DNA from: Leucobacter komagatae | GTDB lineage: Bacteria > Actinomycetota > Actinomycetes > Actinomycetales > Microbacteriaceae | Assembly (NCBI RefSeq): GCF_000834055.1 | Contig: NZ_JXSQ01000004.1 | Location: 62,001-126,000 of the forward strand | Length of the DNA: 64,000 nt | Reading direction: 5' to 3' | Part shown: positions 32,966-41,956 of the stretch, in pieces | Numbering within the stretch: position 1 is the first letter of the stretch | How the letters are laid out: every line of letters begins with the position of its first letter | Notes under the pieces: model-generated | The model's database searches: none | Told to the model about the DNA's origin: nothing | The model's input: only the letters and a program-made list of their open reading frames with translations | Made by a program: the position numbers and the translations under genes

Positions 32966-34393
32966 ATGTCCCAGTCCACAACCCAGAAGGTCGACGCCGG
33001 CCTCCGCGAAGGGGTGATGTCTGGCCCCGAACTCGCGGCCCAGGCTATCGCGAGCATCGCGCCAAGCGCGGTCATCGCATTCACCGCGGCTTCGATCTTC
33101 CTCGGGGCGGGCAGCGGCACCATGTTTGCCTTCGTGCTCGCCACGATCGTCATCCTGTGTGTCGGCTACATCATCAGCATGTTCGCGAAGCGCCACGCCT
33201 CCGCGGGCTCGCTGTACACCTACGTCGCCCAGGGCCTCGGCCCGGCCGGCGCCTTCGCCGCGGGCGTCGCGCTCCTCATCGGCTCGTGGGGTATCGCAGC
33301 CGGTTCACTCGGCGGCGCCGTCTCCTATGCCTCCGACCTGCTCGTCATGTTCGGCTTTGATTCGGCTGGCACCACGACGTGGCTCATCGTGCTCGCGATC
33401 GTCATCGGCGGCGCGGCAACGTTCTTCACCATCAGAGGAATCCGCGTCTCAGCACGCATTTCGCTCGTGCTCGAGCTCCTCTCGGTCGCGATCATCCTGG
33501 TGCTCCTTATCACCGCACTCATCGTGCTCGGTGACGCCGCATGGGATCCCTCGCAGTTCCGCTTCGAGGGCGTTCCGTTCCAGGGCGTCGCAGCAGGCAT
33601 GGTGCTCGGTATCCTCGGCTTCGTCGGATTCTCCTCGGCTGACGCGCTCGGCCGCGAGGCGAAGGACCCGAAGAAGGCGATCCCCCGCGCCATCATGTGG
33701 AGTGCGGTCGCCGTTGGCGTGCTGTACGTCTTCGCCGCCTACACGCAGATCGCCGTCCTTGGCGACGAGCTCGGCGAGGTCGCCAGCCCGCTGCAGGCTG
33801 TCGCGGAAAAGGTGAACATGCCAGGCTGGTTCACGCCGATTCTCGTGTTCGGTGTCGCCGCGTCGTTCTTCGCCGTCGTCGTCGCCCCACTCAACGTCGT
33901 TGGGCGCATCATCTACGTGATGGGCAAGGAGGGCATGGTGCCCGAGCGGTTCGGCCGCACACACGAGACCCACCTCACGCCGCACCGCGTGCTCCTCATC
34001 GCGGGACCGGCCGCGATCGCACTCGACATCATCCTGCTGCTCCTCGGAACCCATCCGATGGACATCACCGTCTGGGTCGACACCTACGGCACGTACGGGT
34101 ACATGGTCGCCTACTCGCTCGTCGCCATCGCCGGCGTGGTGTACACCACACGAGAAGGCATCAAGAACCGCCTCGTGTGGGTGACAGCGGTCGTCGCCGT
34201 CATCGCAATGGCGTACGTGTTCATCGCGAACGTGTACCCGGTTCCGGTATTCCCGCTCAACGTGCTCCCGTACATCTTTATCGCAACGATGCTCCTTGCG
34301 TTCTCGCGGTACTGGTGGATCAAGGCAAAGCGTCCCGCCGTGCTCACCCGCATCGGCAAGACGCACGTCGAGGAGATGGCCGGTATCGGCTAG
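32966..34393 (+). CDS. APC-family permease (amino acid/amine type)
   Basis: 475-residue membrane protein with about 12 hydrophobic segments. The family start is LAAQAIASIAPSAVIAFTAA, and the transporter-core segment is GFVGFSSADALGREAKDPKK, with the glycine-rich unwound helix expected in APC proteins. AAAGGAGA precedes ATG 32966. It follows alcohol dehydrogenase paralog 2 in the same transcript and ends in a clear terminator. Substrate could be an amino acid or an amine such as ethanolamine; the sequence alone does not decide. Confidence 0.9.
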   Translation: MSQSTTQKVDAGLREGVMSGPELAAQAIASIAPSAVIAFTAASIFLGAGSGTMFAFVLATIVILCVGYIISMFAKRHASAGSLYTYVAQGLGPAGAFAAGVALLIGSWGIAAGSLGGAVSYASDLLVMFGFDSAGTTTWLIVLAIVIGGAATFFTIRGIRVSARISLVLELLSVAIILVLLITALIVLGDAAWDPSQFRFEGVPFQGVAAGMVLGILGFVGFSSADALGREAKDPKKAIPRAIMWSAVAVGVLYVFAAYTQIAVLGDELGEVASPLQAVAEKVNMPGWFTPILVFGVAASFFAVVVAPLNVVGRIIYVMGKEGMVPERFGRTHETHLTPHRVLLIAGPAAIALDIILLLLGTHPMDITVWVDTYGTYGYMVAYSLVAIAGVVYTTREGIKNRLVWVTAVVAVIAMAYVFIANVYPVPVFPLNVLPYIFIATMLLAFSRYWWIKAKRPAVLTRIGKTHVEEMAGIG

Positions 34394-34413
34394 TCCACGC
34401 TGCAGCTCAGCTC

Positions 34414-34446
34414 AAAGCCCGGCCCCACTTGGTGGGGCCGGGCTTT
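34414..34446 (+). terminator. Terminator after the APC permease gene
   Basis: AAAGCCCGGCCCCAC and GTGGGGCCGGGCTTT form a perfect 15-base stem around TTG, 20 bases after the stop codon. The right arm ends in TTT. It also serves as the upstream border of the GntR gene. Confidence 0.9.
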
Positions 34447-34458
34447 ATGCTTGGCCGT

Positions 34459-34833
34459 ATGACACCCTTCGCAGCCGCGATCGACCCGACCTCCCCCACT
34501 GCCCCGTTCCGGCAGCTCCACCACGCCGTGGTGGCAGCCGTCGCGGACGGCACGCTGCTGCCGGGTTCCCGCCTGCCAACCGTGCGCGCGCTCGCTGCGG
34601 AGTTGCACCTCGCGACGAACACCGTCGCATCCGCATACCGCTCCCTTGAGGAGGCCGGTGTCGTCGAGGGACGTGGCAGGGCGGGCACCTTCGTGCGTCT
34701 CGGCGACGACCCGATTGATGCGCGGGCGCGGGAGATCGCGCAGGGCGCGGCCCAATCGCTCACCGAACTCGGTGTGGATCGAAACCGCGCCCTCACGCTC
34801 CTCAGCGAGGCGTTCGCGATCGCAGATGCCTGA
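34459..34833 (+). CDS. Small GntR-family regulator (YtrA type)
   Basis: 124 residues: a GntR winged helix (about 10-75) with PGSRLPTVRALAAELHLATN and SAYRSLEEAGVVEGRGRAGT, then a short helical tail, as in YtrA-type regulators that often control ABC genes. There is no ribosome binding site; TATGCT at 34446-34451 is placed as a -10 box 7 bases before ATG 34459, so the mRNA is probably leaderless. An ATG at 34447 is in frame but lies within the terminator end. The target is unknown; neighbours are the permease upstream and converging GNAT gene. Confidence 0.85.
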   Translation: MTPFAAAIDPTSPTAPFRQLHHAVVAAVADGTLLPGSRLPTVRALAAELHLATNTVASAYRSLEEAGVVEGRGRAGTFVRLGDDPIDARAREIAQGAAQSLTELGVDRNRALTLLSEAFAIADA

Positions 34834-34851
34834 TTGCTGCGGGAGATCCGC

Positions 34852-35376
34852 TCACTCTCGCGACACTGAGATATCCGCGAGCATGTGCACGCGCTCACCG
34901 TGCTGCAGCAAGCCGAGCGCGCGCTCGGTACGCACGAGCCCCTCGTGGAAGGCGCTCGGCGCCTCCCGCACTACCCTGAACCCGCGTCCAGCGTAGAAGG
35001 GCGCGTTCCACGGGACGTCAGCGAAGGTACGGAGCGTCACCGCGCGGAAACCGCTTCCCGAAGCCTCCGTGAGCACCGCGCTGAGGAGCGCGCCACCGAC
35101 CCCCTGCCTGGCGTGGCTGGGAAGCACAGAGAGCTGCTCGAGGTGCAGCGTGTCCCCTGCTTCAAGTAGTCGCGCAAAGCCGACGACCACGGAACCTGCG
35201 CGCGCCTCAAGGAGTCGCTCACGCAGGCCGTGTTCGGCAACGGCCGCGGCTTCCGCGGCGCCCTCGTCCCAGGGGAGCCTCCCAAAGTACTGCCGAAATA
35301 GCTCATCTGCAGCACGCTCGATCTCCCCGTGTACGGCAGGGTCAAATCGTGCGGCTACCTCAATTTGGATGGCCAC
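34852..35376 (-). CDS. GNAT-family acetyltransferase
   Basis: 174 residues with the acetyl-CoA binding motif of GNAT enzymes: LEQLSVLPSHARQGVGGALL, then SGFRAVTLRTFADVPWNAPF and YAGRGFRVVREAPS. The GTG start at 35376 is chosen because homology-like sequence begins there; the longer frame adds an Arg-rich stretch that is probably not translated. It follows deoC by 14 bases on the same strand and may be cotranscribed with it. The substrate cannot be inferred. Confidence 0.82.
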   Translation of the reverse strand: MAIQIEVAARFDPAVHGEIERAADELFRQYFGRLPWDEGAAEAAAVAEHGLRERLLEARAGSVVVGFARLLEAGDTLHLEQLSVLPSHARQGVGGALLSAVLTEASGSGFRAVTLRTFADVPWNAPFYAGRGFRVVREAPSAFHEGLVRTERALGLLQHGERVHMLADISVSRE

Positions 35377-35390
35377 GCCGCGAGCGGATG

Positions 35391-36080
35391 CTAGTAGCCG
35401 GAGCCCTCGGCCGCGGCGGCGGATCCCCACCCAGCAACGATCGCACCGGTAGCCGAGACGCCGAAGCGCGTCGCGCCGGCTGCCCACAGCTCACGGGCGG
35501 TCTCGGCGTCACGGATTCCGCCGGAAGCCTTCACTCCGAGACGTCCGCCAACGGTGTCAGCCATGATGCGGACAGCGTGCACGCTTGCGCCGCCTGCCGC
35601 GTTGAACCCGGTCGACGTCTTCACGAAATCCGCTCCGGCGGCCTCGGCTGCCGTGCAGCAGCCGACGATCTGCTCGTCCGTGAGCGATGCGCTCTCAATG
35701 ATCACCTTGAGCACGCTGTCAGGGCATGCGGCGCGCACTGTCCTGATCTCCGCCTCGACCGCGCCCCAGTCACCGGCGTGCACGAGTGCCGGGTTGACGA
35801 CCATGTCGATCTCGTCGGCGCCGTCTGCGACGGCCTGTGAAGCCTCGAAGGCTTTGGCCTCAGCCTTGTGCACGCCCGAGGGGAACCCTACGACCGTGAC
35901 GATCTCGAGTCCGCGCTTGTCAACGGGGAGCAGCGAGGGGCTCACGCAGACGCGCTTTACGCCAAGCGCCGCAGCGTCGGTGAGGAATGCGTCAAGCTCA
36001 GCTGCGGTGGTCGGTGGGGCGAGCAGCGTGTGATCTGCGTTCGCGAGGAAGTGTTCAGGGGTCAATGCCTCAAGAGTCAT
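35391..36080 (-). CDS. deoC: Deoxyribose-phosphate aldolase
   Basis: 229-residue class I aldolase that splits 2-deoxyribose 5-phosphate into glyceraldehyde 3-phosphate and acetaldehyde. The Schiff-base Lys lies in [16 protein letters not shown]. Other family segments are [34 protein letters not shown] and [17 protein letters not shown], with the second active-site Lys in the last. It completes the thymidine breakdown pathway started by DeoA (16889), although phosphopentomutase is not in the window. It is followed closely by the GNAT gene. Confidence 0.93.
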   Translation of the reverse strand: MTLEALTPEHFLANADHTLLAPPTTAAELDAFLTDAAALGVKRVCVSPSLLPVDKRGLEIVTVVGFPSGVHKAEAKAFEASQAVADGADEIDMVVNPALVHAGDWGAVEAEIRTVRAACPDSVLKVIIESASLTDEQIVGCCTAAEAAGADFVKTSTGFNAAGGASVHAVRIMADTVGGRLGVKASGGIRDAETARELWAAGATRFGVSATGAIVAGWGSAAAAEGSGY

Positions 36081-36203
36081 AGCTTGAGTCTAGGTAAGCG
36101 CGATCAGGGATGCGAGTTGGCGCGGCAAACTCGCAGTAGTGGCGCGTCAGAATCGGTCTGTGCGCTGATCGCGCCCCGTCTCGCGGCGACCCTGTCTCCC
36201 CGT

Positions 36204-38786
36204 CTAGACCGTCGGCCCGACGCGCGTCACGCGCACGGCGGGCTCCCCCTCAAGCTCGGAGGCTGCAAGGTCAATCTCGCCTTCGATTGCCCAATCGAGG
36301 TCGCCAGCGGGATCGAGGAGCACCTGCCGGAAACCCCAGACCCCCGCCGCCGCCGTGGACCGGTCGAGGCTGAGGAGGCCAGCGGCACGGCCGTCAGCGT
36401 CGACGCGGATCTCGTCGTATTCGGTGAAGTACCCGTCGAGGGCTTCGCGCCACCGCTGCACGCCAAATCCGTGGGGCGCGTCGAGCGCCTCGAGTTCGTC
36501 GTACTGCTCAAACGCTGCCGCCTGTACCCGCCTGAAGAGCGCGTTTCGCACCATCACGAGGAATGCGCGCTCGTTTGCGAGCAGCGAACGCGCTGGCGGA
36601 GGCCCGACGAGGGCCGCCTCGTCGGAGCCGTGGCGCGCAGCAAGCTCGGCCGCAATGTCCGGGTTCGACAGCTCGGTCCACTCGTCGACGAGACTCGAGT
36701 CGACCTGCCGAACGAGTTCGCCAAGCCAGTCGATGATCTCGTCGAGCTCGTCGGTCTTCGCGGCCTCGGGCAGCGTACGCTCGAGTGCCCGGTATGCGTC
36801 GCTCAGGTAGCGAAGCACGCCGCCCTCAGACCGGCCGAGGCCGTAGAAGTTCACAAGGTCACGGAAGCCGAATGCCCGCTCGATCATGTCGCGCACGACC
36901 GATTTCGGGTGCAACTCGTAGTCGCGGGCCCACGGCACCTCCTTGAGATACTCCTCAAAGGCCTCCCCGAGGAGCTCCTTGAGCGGCTGCGGGTGGGTGA
37001 TCTCTTCGAGAAGCTCCATGCGCTCCTCGTATTCGATCCCGTCCGCTTTCATCTGGCCGATGGCCTCGCCGCGGGCCTTGTGTTCCTGCGCGCGAACGAT
37101 TGCGCGCGGATCCTCAAGCGTTGCCTCCATTACGGAGATCGCGTCGAGTGCGTAGCTCGGCGCATCTGGGTCGAGCAGTTCGAGGGCTGCGAGCGCGAAC
37201 GGTGAGAGCGGCTGGTTGAGTGCAAAGTTTGACTGCAGTTCGACCGTGAGTCGCAGCAACCGGTGCCCGCGCCCGTCGACGTGATACTCCACAATTCCGC
37301 CACGCACGAGCGTGCGGAAGATGTCGATCGCTGTGCGCGCGTGCGCGAACTGTGCGGCACGCGGCTCGTGGCTGTCGAATACCAGCGTGCGCAACGTCTC
37401 GAGCGCGTCGCCCTCGTACTCCTCGCCACGCCCGATCACGCCAAGCACCATCGCGTGCGTGATCCGCATCCGGCTCACGAGCGGCTCGGGTGACGCTGCA
37501 ACGAGCTTGTCGAGTGTCTGCTCGGTCCACGCGACGAAACCCTGCGGTGGAGACTTCTTCTTCGCGGGCTTTGCCTTCTTGCCGCCCGTTGCTTTCGCAG
37601 CCGCCTTTGCTGCCGCCTTCGCGTTCTCGACCTCGAACTCGGGAGCGAGGGCGATAACGTCTCCCTCGGTGTCGAATCCTGCTCGGCCAGCGCGGCCGGC
37701 AATCTGGTGGAATTCGCGCGCGGAGAGCCTGCGCATCCGCTCTCCGTCATACTTCGTGAGGGCGGTAATCACCACCGTCCTGATGGGCACGTTGATGCCG
37801 ACACCGAGCGTGTCGGTTCCGCAAATGACCTTGAGGAGGCCCCGCTGCGCGAGCTGTTCGACGAGCCTGCGATATTTCGGGAGCATCCCCGCGTGGTGCA
37901 CGCCGATGCCGGAGCGGACGAGCCTGGATAGTGTCTGGCCGAAGCCTGCTGAGAACCGGAACGTGCCGATCGCTTCGGCGATTTCGTCGCGCCCTGCCCG
38001 GTCGACGAGCTTCAGGCTTGAGAGCGCTTGGGCCTGTTCAACGGCGTGCGACTGGTTGAAGTGGACGAGGTAGGCGGGTGTCTCGCGATCCGCTACGAGC
38101 TGCTCGACGACCTCGTGCGTCGGCGAAACCGCGTAGGCGAAGGAGAGCGGAACTGGCCGTTCGACGCCCGTGACGAGCTCGGTATCGCGGCCCGTGCGGC
38201 GTGAGAGGTCGTCCGCGAGCTCGGTGACGTCGCCGAGTGTCGCCGACATGAGAAGAAACTGTGCGTCTTCCATGAGTAGCAAGGGCACCTGCCACGCCCA
38301 CCCGCGATCGGGGTCGGCGTAGAAGTGGAACTCGTCCATCACCACCTGTGTGATGCCGTTTACATCGCGGTCGCGCAGCGCCAGGTTCGCAATGATCTCT
38401 GCGGTGCAGCAGATGATCGGGGCATCGGCGTTGATTGCCGTGTCACCCGTGATCATGCCGACACGGTCGGCCCCGAACACCGCGACGAGCTCGAAGAACT
38501 TCTCGCTCACCAGCGCTTTGATGGGGGCCGTGTATGCGGTGCGTCGGCCCTCAGCGAGCGCCGCGAAGTGCGCCCCGAGCGCAACGAGTGATTTCCCCGT
38601 TCCCGTCGGGGTCGCGAGCACGACGTTCGAGCCGATCGCCATCCCGAGGATCGCTTCCTCCTGCGCGGGGTAGAGCCTCAGACCGCGCTCTTCCCAAGCC
38701 CATTCCTCGAACATTGCGAACGTGTCGTCCGCCGTCGGAGTCTTCCCCGACCTGGCGGCCTCGTCGAGCTGGCGCGCAAGACTCAT
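36204..38786 (-). CDS. DEAD/DEAH-box helicase with DUF3516 (Ski2/Mtr4-like)
   Basis: 860-residue superfamily II helicase of actinobacterial type. Motif I is LATPTGTGKSLVALGAHFAA, motif II is DEFH in VVMDEFHFYADPDRGW, motif III SATLGD, and motif VI QIAGRAGRAGFDTEG. A Lys-rich insert (KAKPAKKKSPPQ) lies near residue 415. The C-terminal half is the DUF3516 region. It probably remodels RNA or DNA in the cytosol; Mtr4/HelY-like action is the closest guess. Its ATG overlaps the sbcC stop by 4 bases, so it is translated with the repair nuclease genes. Confidence 0.9.
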   Translation of the reverse strand: MSLARQLDEAARSGKTPTADDTFAMFEEWAWEERGLRLYPAQEEAILGMAIGSNVVLATPTGTGKSLVALGAHFAALAEGRRTAYTAPIKALVSEKFFELVAVFGADRVGMITGDTAINADAPIICCTAEIIANLALRDRDVNGITQVVMDEFHFYADPDRGWAWQVPLLLMEDAQFLLMSATLGDVTELADDLSRRTGRDTELVTGVERPVPLSFAYAVSPTHEVVEQLVADRETPAYLVHFNQSHAVEQAQALSSLKLVDRAGRDEIAEAIGTFRFSAGFGQTLSRLVRSGIGVHHAGMLPKYRRLVEQLAQRGLLKVICGTDTLGVGINVPIRTVVITALTKYDGERMRRLSAREFHQIAGRAGRAGFDTEGDVIALAPEFEVENAKAAAKAAAKATGGKKAKPAKKKSPPQGFVAWTEQTLDKLVAASPEPLVSRMRITHAMVLGVIGRGEEYEGDALETLRTLVFDSHEPRAAQFAHARTAIDIFRTLVRGGIVEYHVDGRGHRLLRLTVELQSNFALNQPLSPFALAALELLDPDAPSYALDAISVMEATLEDPRAIVRAQEHKARGEAIGQMKADGIEYEERMELLEEITHPQPLKELLGEAFEEYLKEVPWARDYELHPKSVVRDMIERAFGFRDLVNFYGLGRSEGGVLRYLSDAYRALERTLPEAAKTDELDEIIDWLGELVRQVDSSLVDEWTELSNPDIAAELAARHGSDEAALVGPPPARSLLANERAFLVMVRNALFRRVQAAAFEQYDELEALDAPHGFGVQRWREALDGYFTEYDEIRVDADGRAAGLLSLDRSTAAAGVWGFRQVLLDPAGDLDWAIEGEIDLAASELEGEPAVRVTRVGPTV

Positions 38787-41700
38787 CGCGGGTCCTTTCC
38801 GTTGTGCTGGGTGGCGAGGCCGGGGGAAACAACCCCGTCGCCGCGCAGGCTACTCACGCCCTGGCCGTCTGCGACGACCTCGAGCCCGCCTGCAAGTCGC
38901 TCTTTGAGCTCTGCCACGTGGCTGATGAGTGCGACCGTGCGGCCTCCCTCCCGCAGCGCGTCGAGAGTGGCGAGCGCCTGATCGAGCGCATCGGGGTCGA
39001 GCGATCCGAACCCCTCGTCAATGAATAGCGTATCGAGTTCGAGCCCGCCAGACTCCGCGGTGACCACGTCGGCCAGACCAAGCGCGAGTGCGAGGGAGGC
39101 CAAGAAGGTCTCACCGCCGGACAGCGAATCGGTCGATCGCGCTCTGCCCGTGTACTCGTCGATGATGGCGAGCCCGAGGCCCGACTGCCGTCCACGGGCA
39201 CGCAGGCCGTCGTCGTGTTGCAGCCGGTAGCGCCCGCCGACCATCGTGGAGAGCCGTCGATTTGCCGCCACGACGATCGACTCGAGCCTGGCTGCGAGTA
39301 CAAATACCTCGAGGCGCATGCGTTTCGTATTCGGGTCCTTGCCCTGCAGCGTGTCGGCGAGCCGTCGCAGCCGCAGGAGCGCCTCCCCCGTAGCCGATGA
39401 GCCAGCGATCTCCCTGTCGACCCGTTCGAGGGTGGATCGATGCTCACGCGAAATTCGGGCGGCTGCGGCGTGCTCGGCTATCGCGCTCTCCGCCAACATG
39501 CTTGCCGTCGCGGCCGCCTCGGCGATCGGCTCGAGCGCCACAGGCGTCCTGTCAAGCTCCGCAAGGTCGGGCGCCGCGAGCTCACCAGCATTGCGCTGTG
39601 TCTCCGCGTCGAAGCCGCTCACTCGAGCGCGGAGCTGCTCCCGCTCCCCCGGTTCGAGGTGGGCCCCCGCGGCCTCATCGGCTGCGCGCTGGTACTCCGG
39701 AGCTTCGCTGTGTGGCTGGGCGAAGCCCCCGACGACCAGTTCATCGGCCAGGCGTTCCTCTGCTGCTGCGAGCCCGGAACGGGCGGAATCCAGCGCGCCG
39801 CCGCCGCTGAGGGCCCGCTCGAGGGCTGCCTCGAGGTCTTCCAGCATCGCGACTCGAGCCGCGATGCGATCGAACCCGGCGCGCGCCAACGTAATCTCGG
39901 CCATGAGCGCCGCAGCCTGCGCCGCTTTGGCCTCAGCGCTTGCGTGCAGCGAAGCCGATCTGGCTGCGAGCTCACTCACACGCTCGGCGCGGCTCCCTGC
40001 CTCCGCTTCGAGCGCGCTGAGCTGTGCGTCAAGCTCGGCGAGCGCTGCGGACGCTTCCCGCGCTTGTGCGAGCGCTGCGGACGCCGATTCCAGCGCCGCC
40101 GCTGCGTCCGCTTCGGTGTATCCTGCCGCCCCCTCGCGCGCGGTGAGATGCCTGGTGGCTGTCAGTTGTTCCTCGGCGCGCGCGTCGTCGAGTGCGCGTT
40201 GCGCAAGCGCTTGCTGCGCCTCGGCGTGCGCGATCGCCTCCGGCGTCACCGGGTCAGAGTGCTCAGCTGGCTGCGGGTGGGTCTTTGATCCGCACACCGG
40301 ACATGGTGCGCCTGCCGCAAGCGAGTCCGCGAGCTCGCCCGCCATGCCAGCGATACGCCTGGCAAGGAGATCGCTGACCGTCGCCGCGCGCTCAGCGCTC
40401 GTCGCCGCACGCTCAGCGGACCGTTCCTCGAGCGCGCGAAGCTCAGCCGCAAGCGCGTTCGTCAACCGTGCGGCATCCAGTCGAGTGCTCGCCCGCGCAA
40501 CGTCCTCGCTGCGTGGCGCCTCGAGCGCCGCGTCGAGCGCCGCCCGCTCACGCTCAGACCGCAGCTTGGCGACGCTGGCGGGGAGGGCGGCAAGCGCTGA
40601 CGTCTCGATCTCGTGTTCAGCTGAGGACTGTGCCACAGCGGCGCGGAGTTCCTCAACCTCGCCGGTGAGCTTTTCGTGCTGTTGTTCGTCGGATTGGGCC
40701 TCGACCAACGAGCCGAGGAGCCGTGCGACGCGGTCTCGCTCCGTGGTGAGCCACTGAGAAACCAGCTCCCAGGCGGCGCCCTGCTCGGGGATTTCCTGTG
40801 CGGCGGGTTCTGCGCCTTCGGTTCCCTGCGCAAGCGGATCCCCGTCAGCGTACTCACGAAGCAGCGCGCTCCATGCCTCATCCCACAGCGCGTCCGCTTC
40901 CGCGAGTTGCTGGCGCGCACGGTCGCGGGTGCTGCGTGCTCCTACGACCCTGGATGCGCGATCCGCACGGTCAAGCCGCACGCGGAGCGCTTCAACGTCT
41001 GCCCGCTGCTCGTCGAGCTCAACCTTCCTCGCCTCGGCACGCTGCACCCGCTCCTGCGCTGCGGCTATGGTCCGCGCTCGGTCGAGCGCAGCAACGGCCT
41101 CGCCGTGTTCGCTGCGGCGCCGCTCAGACTCGCGAGCGAGCCCGTCGGCACGCGCCTCGAGACCGGCGACGGCGGCGCCCGCGGCGCGTTGCCTTGCGAC
41201 GAGTGTTTGTGGCACCTCAGCGGCGGAGATCGCGGCGGCAGAGAGCGCGGCGGCGCTGCCGTCATTGGCCGCGACTGCGTCACGCTCGAGCGCATCCTCA
41301 AGCCCGCCGAGCAGCCCTTCGATTCTCGCCTCGCTCTCACGCGCTGCGCCATCAAGCTCACGGCGCTGCTCGGCGAGCGCCGCCTCTATGTCCGCGAATC
41401 GCTCCGTCTGAAAGAGTGTGCGGAGCGTGGCCTGTCGCTCGTCGTCTGCGGCGCGCAAAAAGCGCTGAAAGCCTCCCTGGGAGAGCATGACAACCTGCAA
41501 GAACTGCTGGTGGTTGAGGCGAAGCACTGGCGCGAGCAACGCGGCAACGTCGACGGGTCGCGACGCGAGCCCGCGCCACTCGTCCGTCGCGGCGTCCCAC
41601 TGCCACAGTCGCGCCTCTGTCTTCTGCGTTGTCGTGCCGCCGCCACGCTTCGCTGGGCGGCTGTATTCGGGACTTCGTTCGACCCGATATCGCTCACCGG

Positions 41701-41956
41701 CAACCTCGAAGTCGAGACGCACGAGCGTCTGCCGCTCAGCCGAAGCGTGGTGGGAACGCACGCGCGACACCTGCCCGTCGTAGCGCGGCACCGCCCCATA
41801 AAGCGCAAAACTCACTGCGTCGAGCAGGCTCGATTTCCCCGCACCGGTGCGCCCAGAGATGAGCAGCAGCCCGCCGGCCGCCGCCGCCGCGAAGTCGAGC
41901 ACCTGCCTGTCGCGAAACGGCCCGAAGCCCTCAATGTCGATCCTCACGATCCTCAT
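38783..41956 (-). CDS. sbcC: SbcC subunit of the SbcCD (Rad50/Mre11-type) nuclease
   Basis: 1057-residue SMC-like ATPase. The N-terminal Walker A is GRTGAGKSSLLDAVSFALYG. Long heptad-rich arms follow, with the zinc hook CPVC near residue 560 (GAPCPVCGSKTHPQP). The C-terminal ATPase lobe has LSGGETFLASLALALGLADV and Walker B LDTLFIDEGFGSLD. With SbcD it cuts hairpins and protein-blocked DNA ends. It starts at ATG 41956, overlapping the sbcD stop by 4 bases, and its stop overlaps the helicase start by 4. Antisense open frames of up to 503 codons across it are shadows of its Ala/Arg-rich coding. Confidence 0.95.
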   Translation of the reverse strand: MRIVRIDIEGFGPFRDRQVLDFAAAAAGGLLLISGRTGAGKSSLLDAVSFALYGAVPRYDGQVSRVRSHHASAERQTLVRLDFEVAGERYRVERSPEYSRPAKRGGGTTTQKTEARLWQWDAATDEWRGLASRPVDVAALLAPVLRLNHQQFLQVVMLSQGGFQRFLRAADDERQATLRTLFQTERFADIEAALAEQRRELDGAARESEARIEGLLGGLEDALERDAVAANDGSAAALSAAAISAAEVPQTLVARQRAAGAAVAGLEARADGLARESERRRSEHGEAVAALDRARTIAAAQERVQRAEARKVELDEQRADVEALRVRLDRADRASRVVGARSTRDRARQQLAEADALWDEAWSALLREYADGDPLAQGTEGAEPAAQEIPEQGAAWELVSQWLTTERDRVARLLGSLVEAQSDEQQHEKLTGEVEELRAAVAQSSAEHEIETSALAALPASVAKLRSERERAALDAALEAPRSEDVARASTRLDAARLTNALAAELRALEERSAERAATSAERAATVSDLLARRIAGMAGELADSLAAGAPCPVCGSKTHPQPAEHSDPVTPEAIAHAEAQQALAQRALDDARAEEQLTATRHLTAREGAAGYTEADAAAALESASAALAQAREASAALAELDAQLSALEAEAGSRAERVSELAARSASLHASAEAKAAQAAALMAEITLARAGFDRIAARVAMLEDLEAALERALSGGGALDSARSGLAAAEERLADELVVGGFAQPHSEAPEYQRAADEAAGAHLEPGEREQLRARVSGFDAETQRNAGELAAPDLAELDRTPVALEPIAEAAATASMLAESAIAEHAAAARISREHRSTLERVDREIAGSSATGEALLRLRRLADTLQGKDPNTKRMRLEVFVLAARLESIVVAANRRLSTMVGGRYRLQHDDGLRARGRQSGLGLAIIDEYTGRARSTDSLSGGETFLASLALALGLADVVTAESGGLELDTLFIDEGFGSLDPDALDQALATLDALREGGRTVALISHVAELKERLAGGLEVVADGQGVSSLRGDGVVSPGLATQHNGKDPR

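Noticed and set aside
39246-40757. A 503-codon plus-strand open frame across sbcC
   Set aside because: It is antisense to the coiled-coil part of SbcC. It is extremely rich in Ser, Ala and Arg and has no family likeness; long antisense frames are expected in high-G+C genes.
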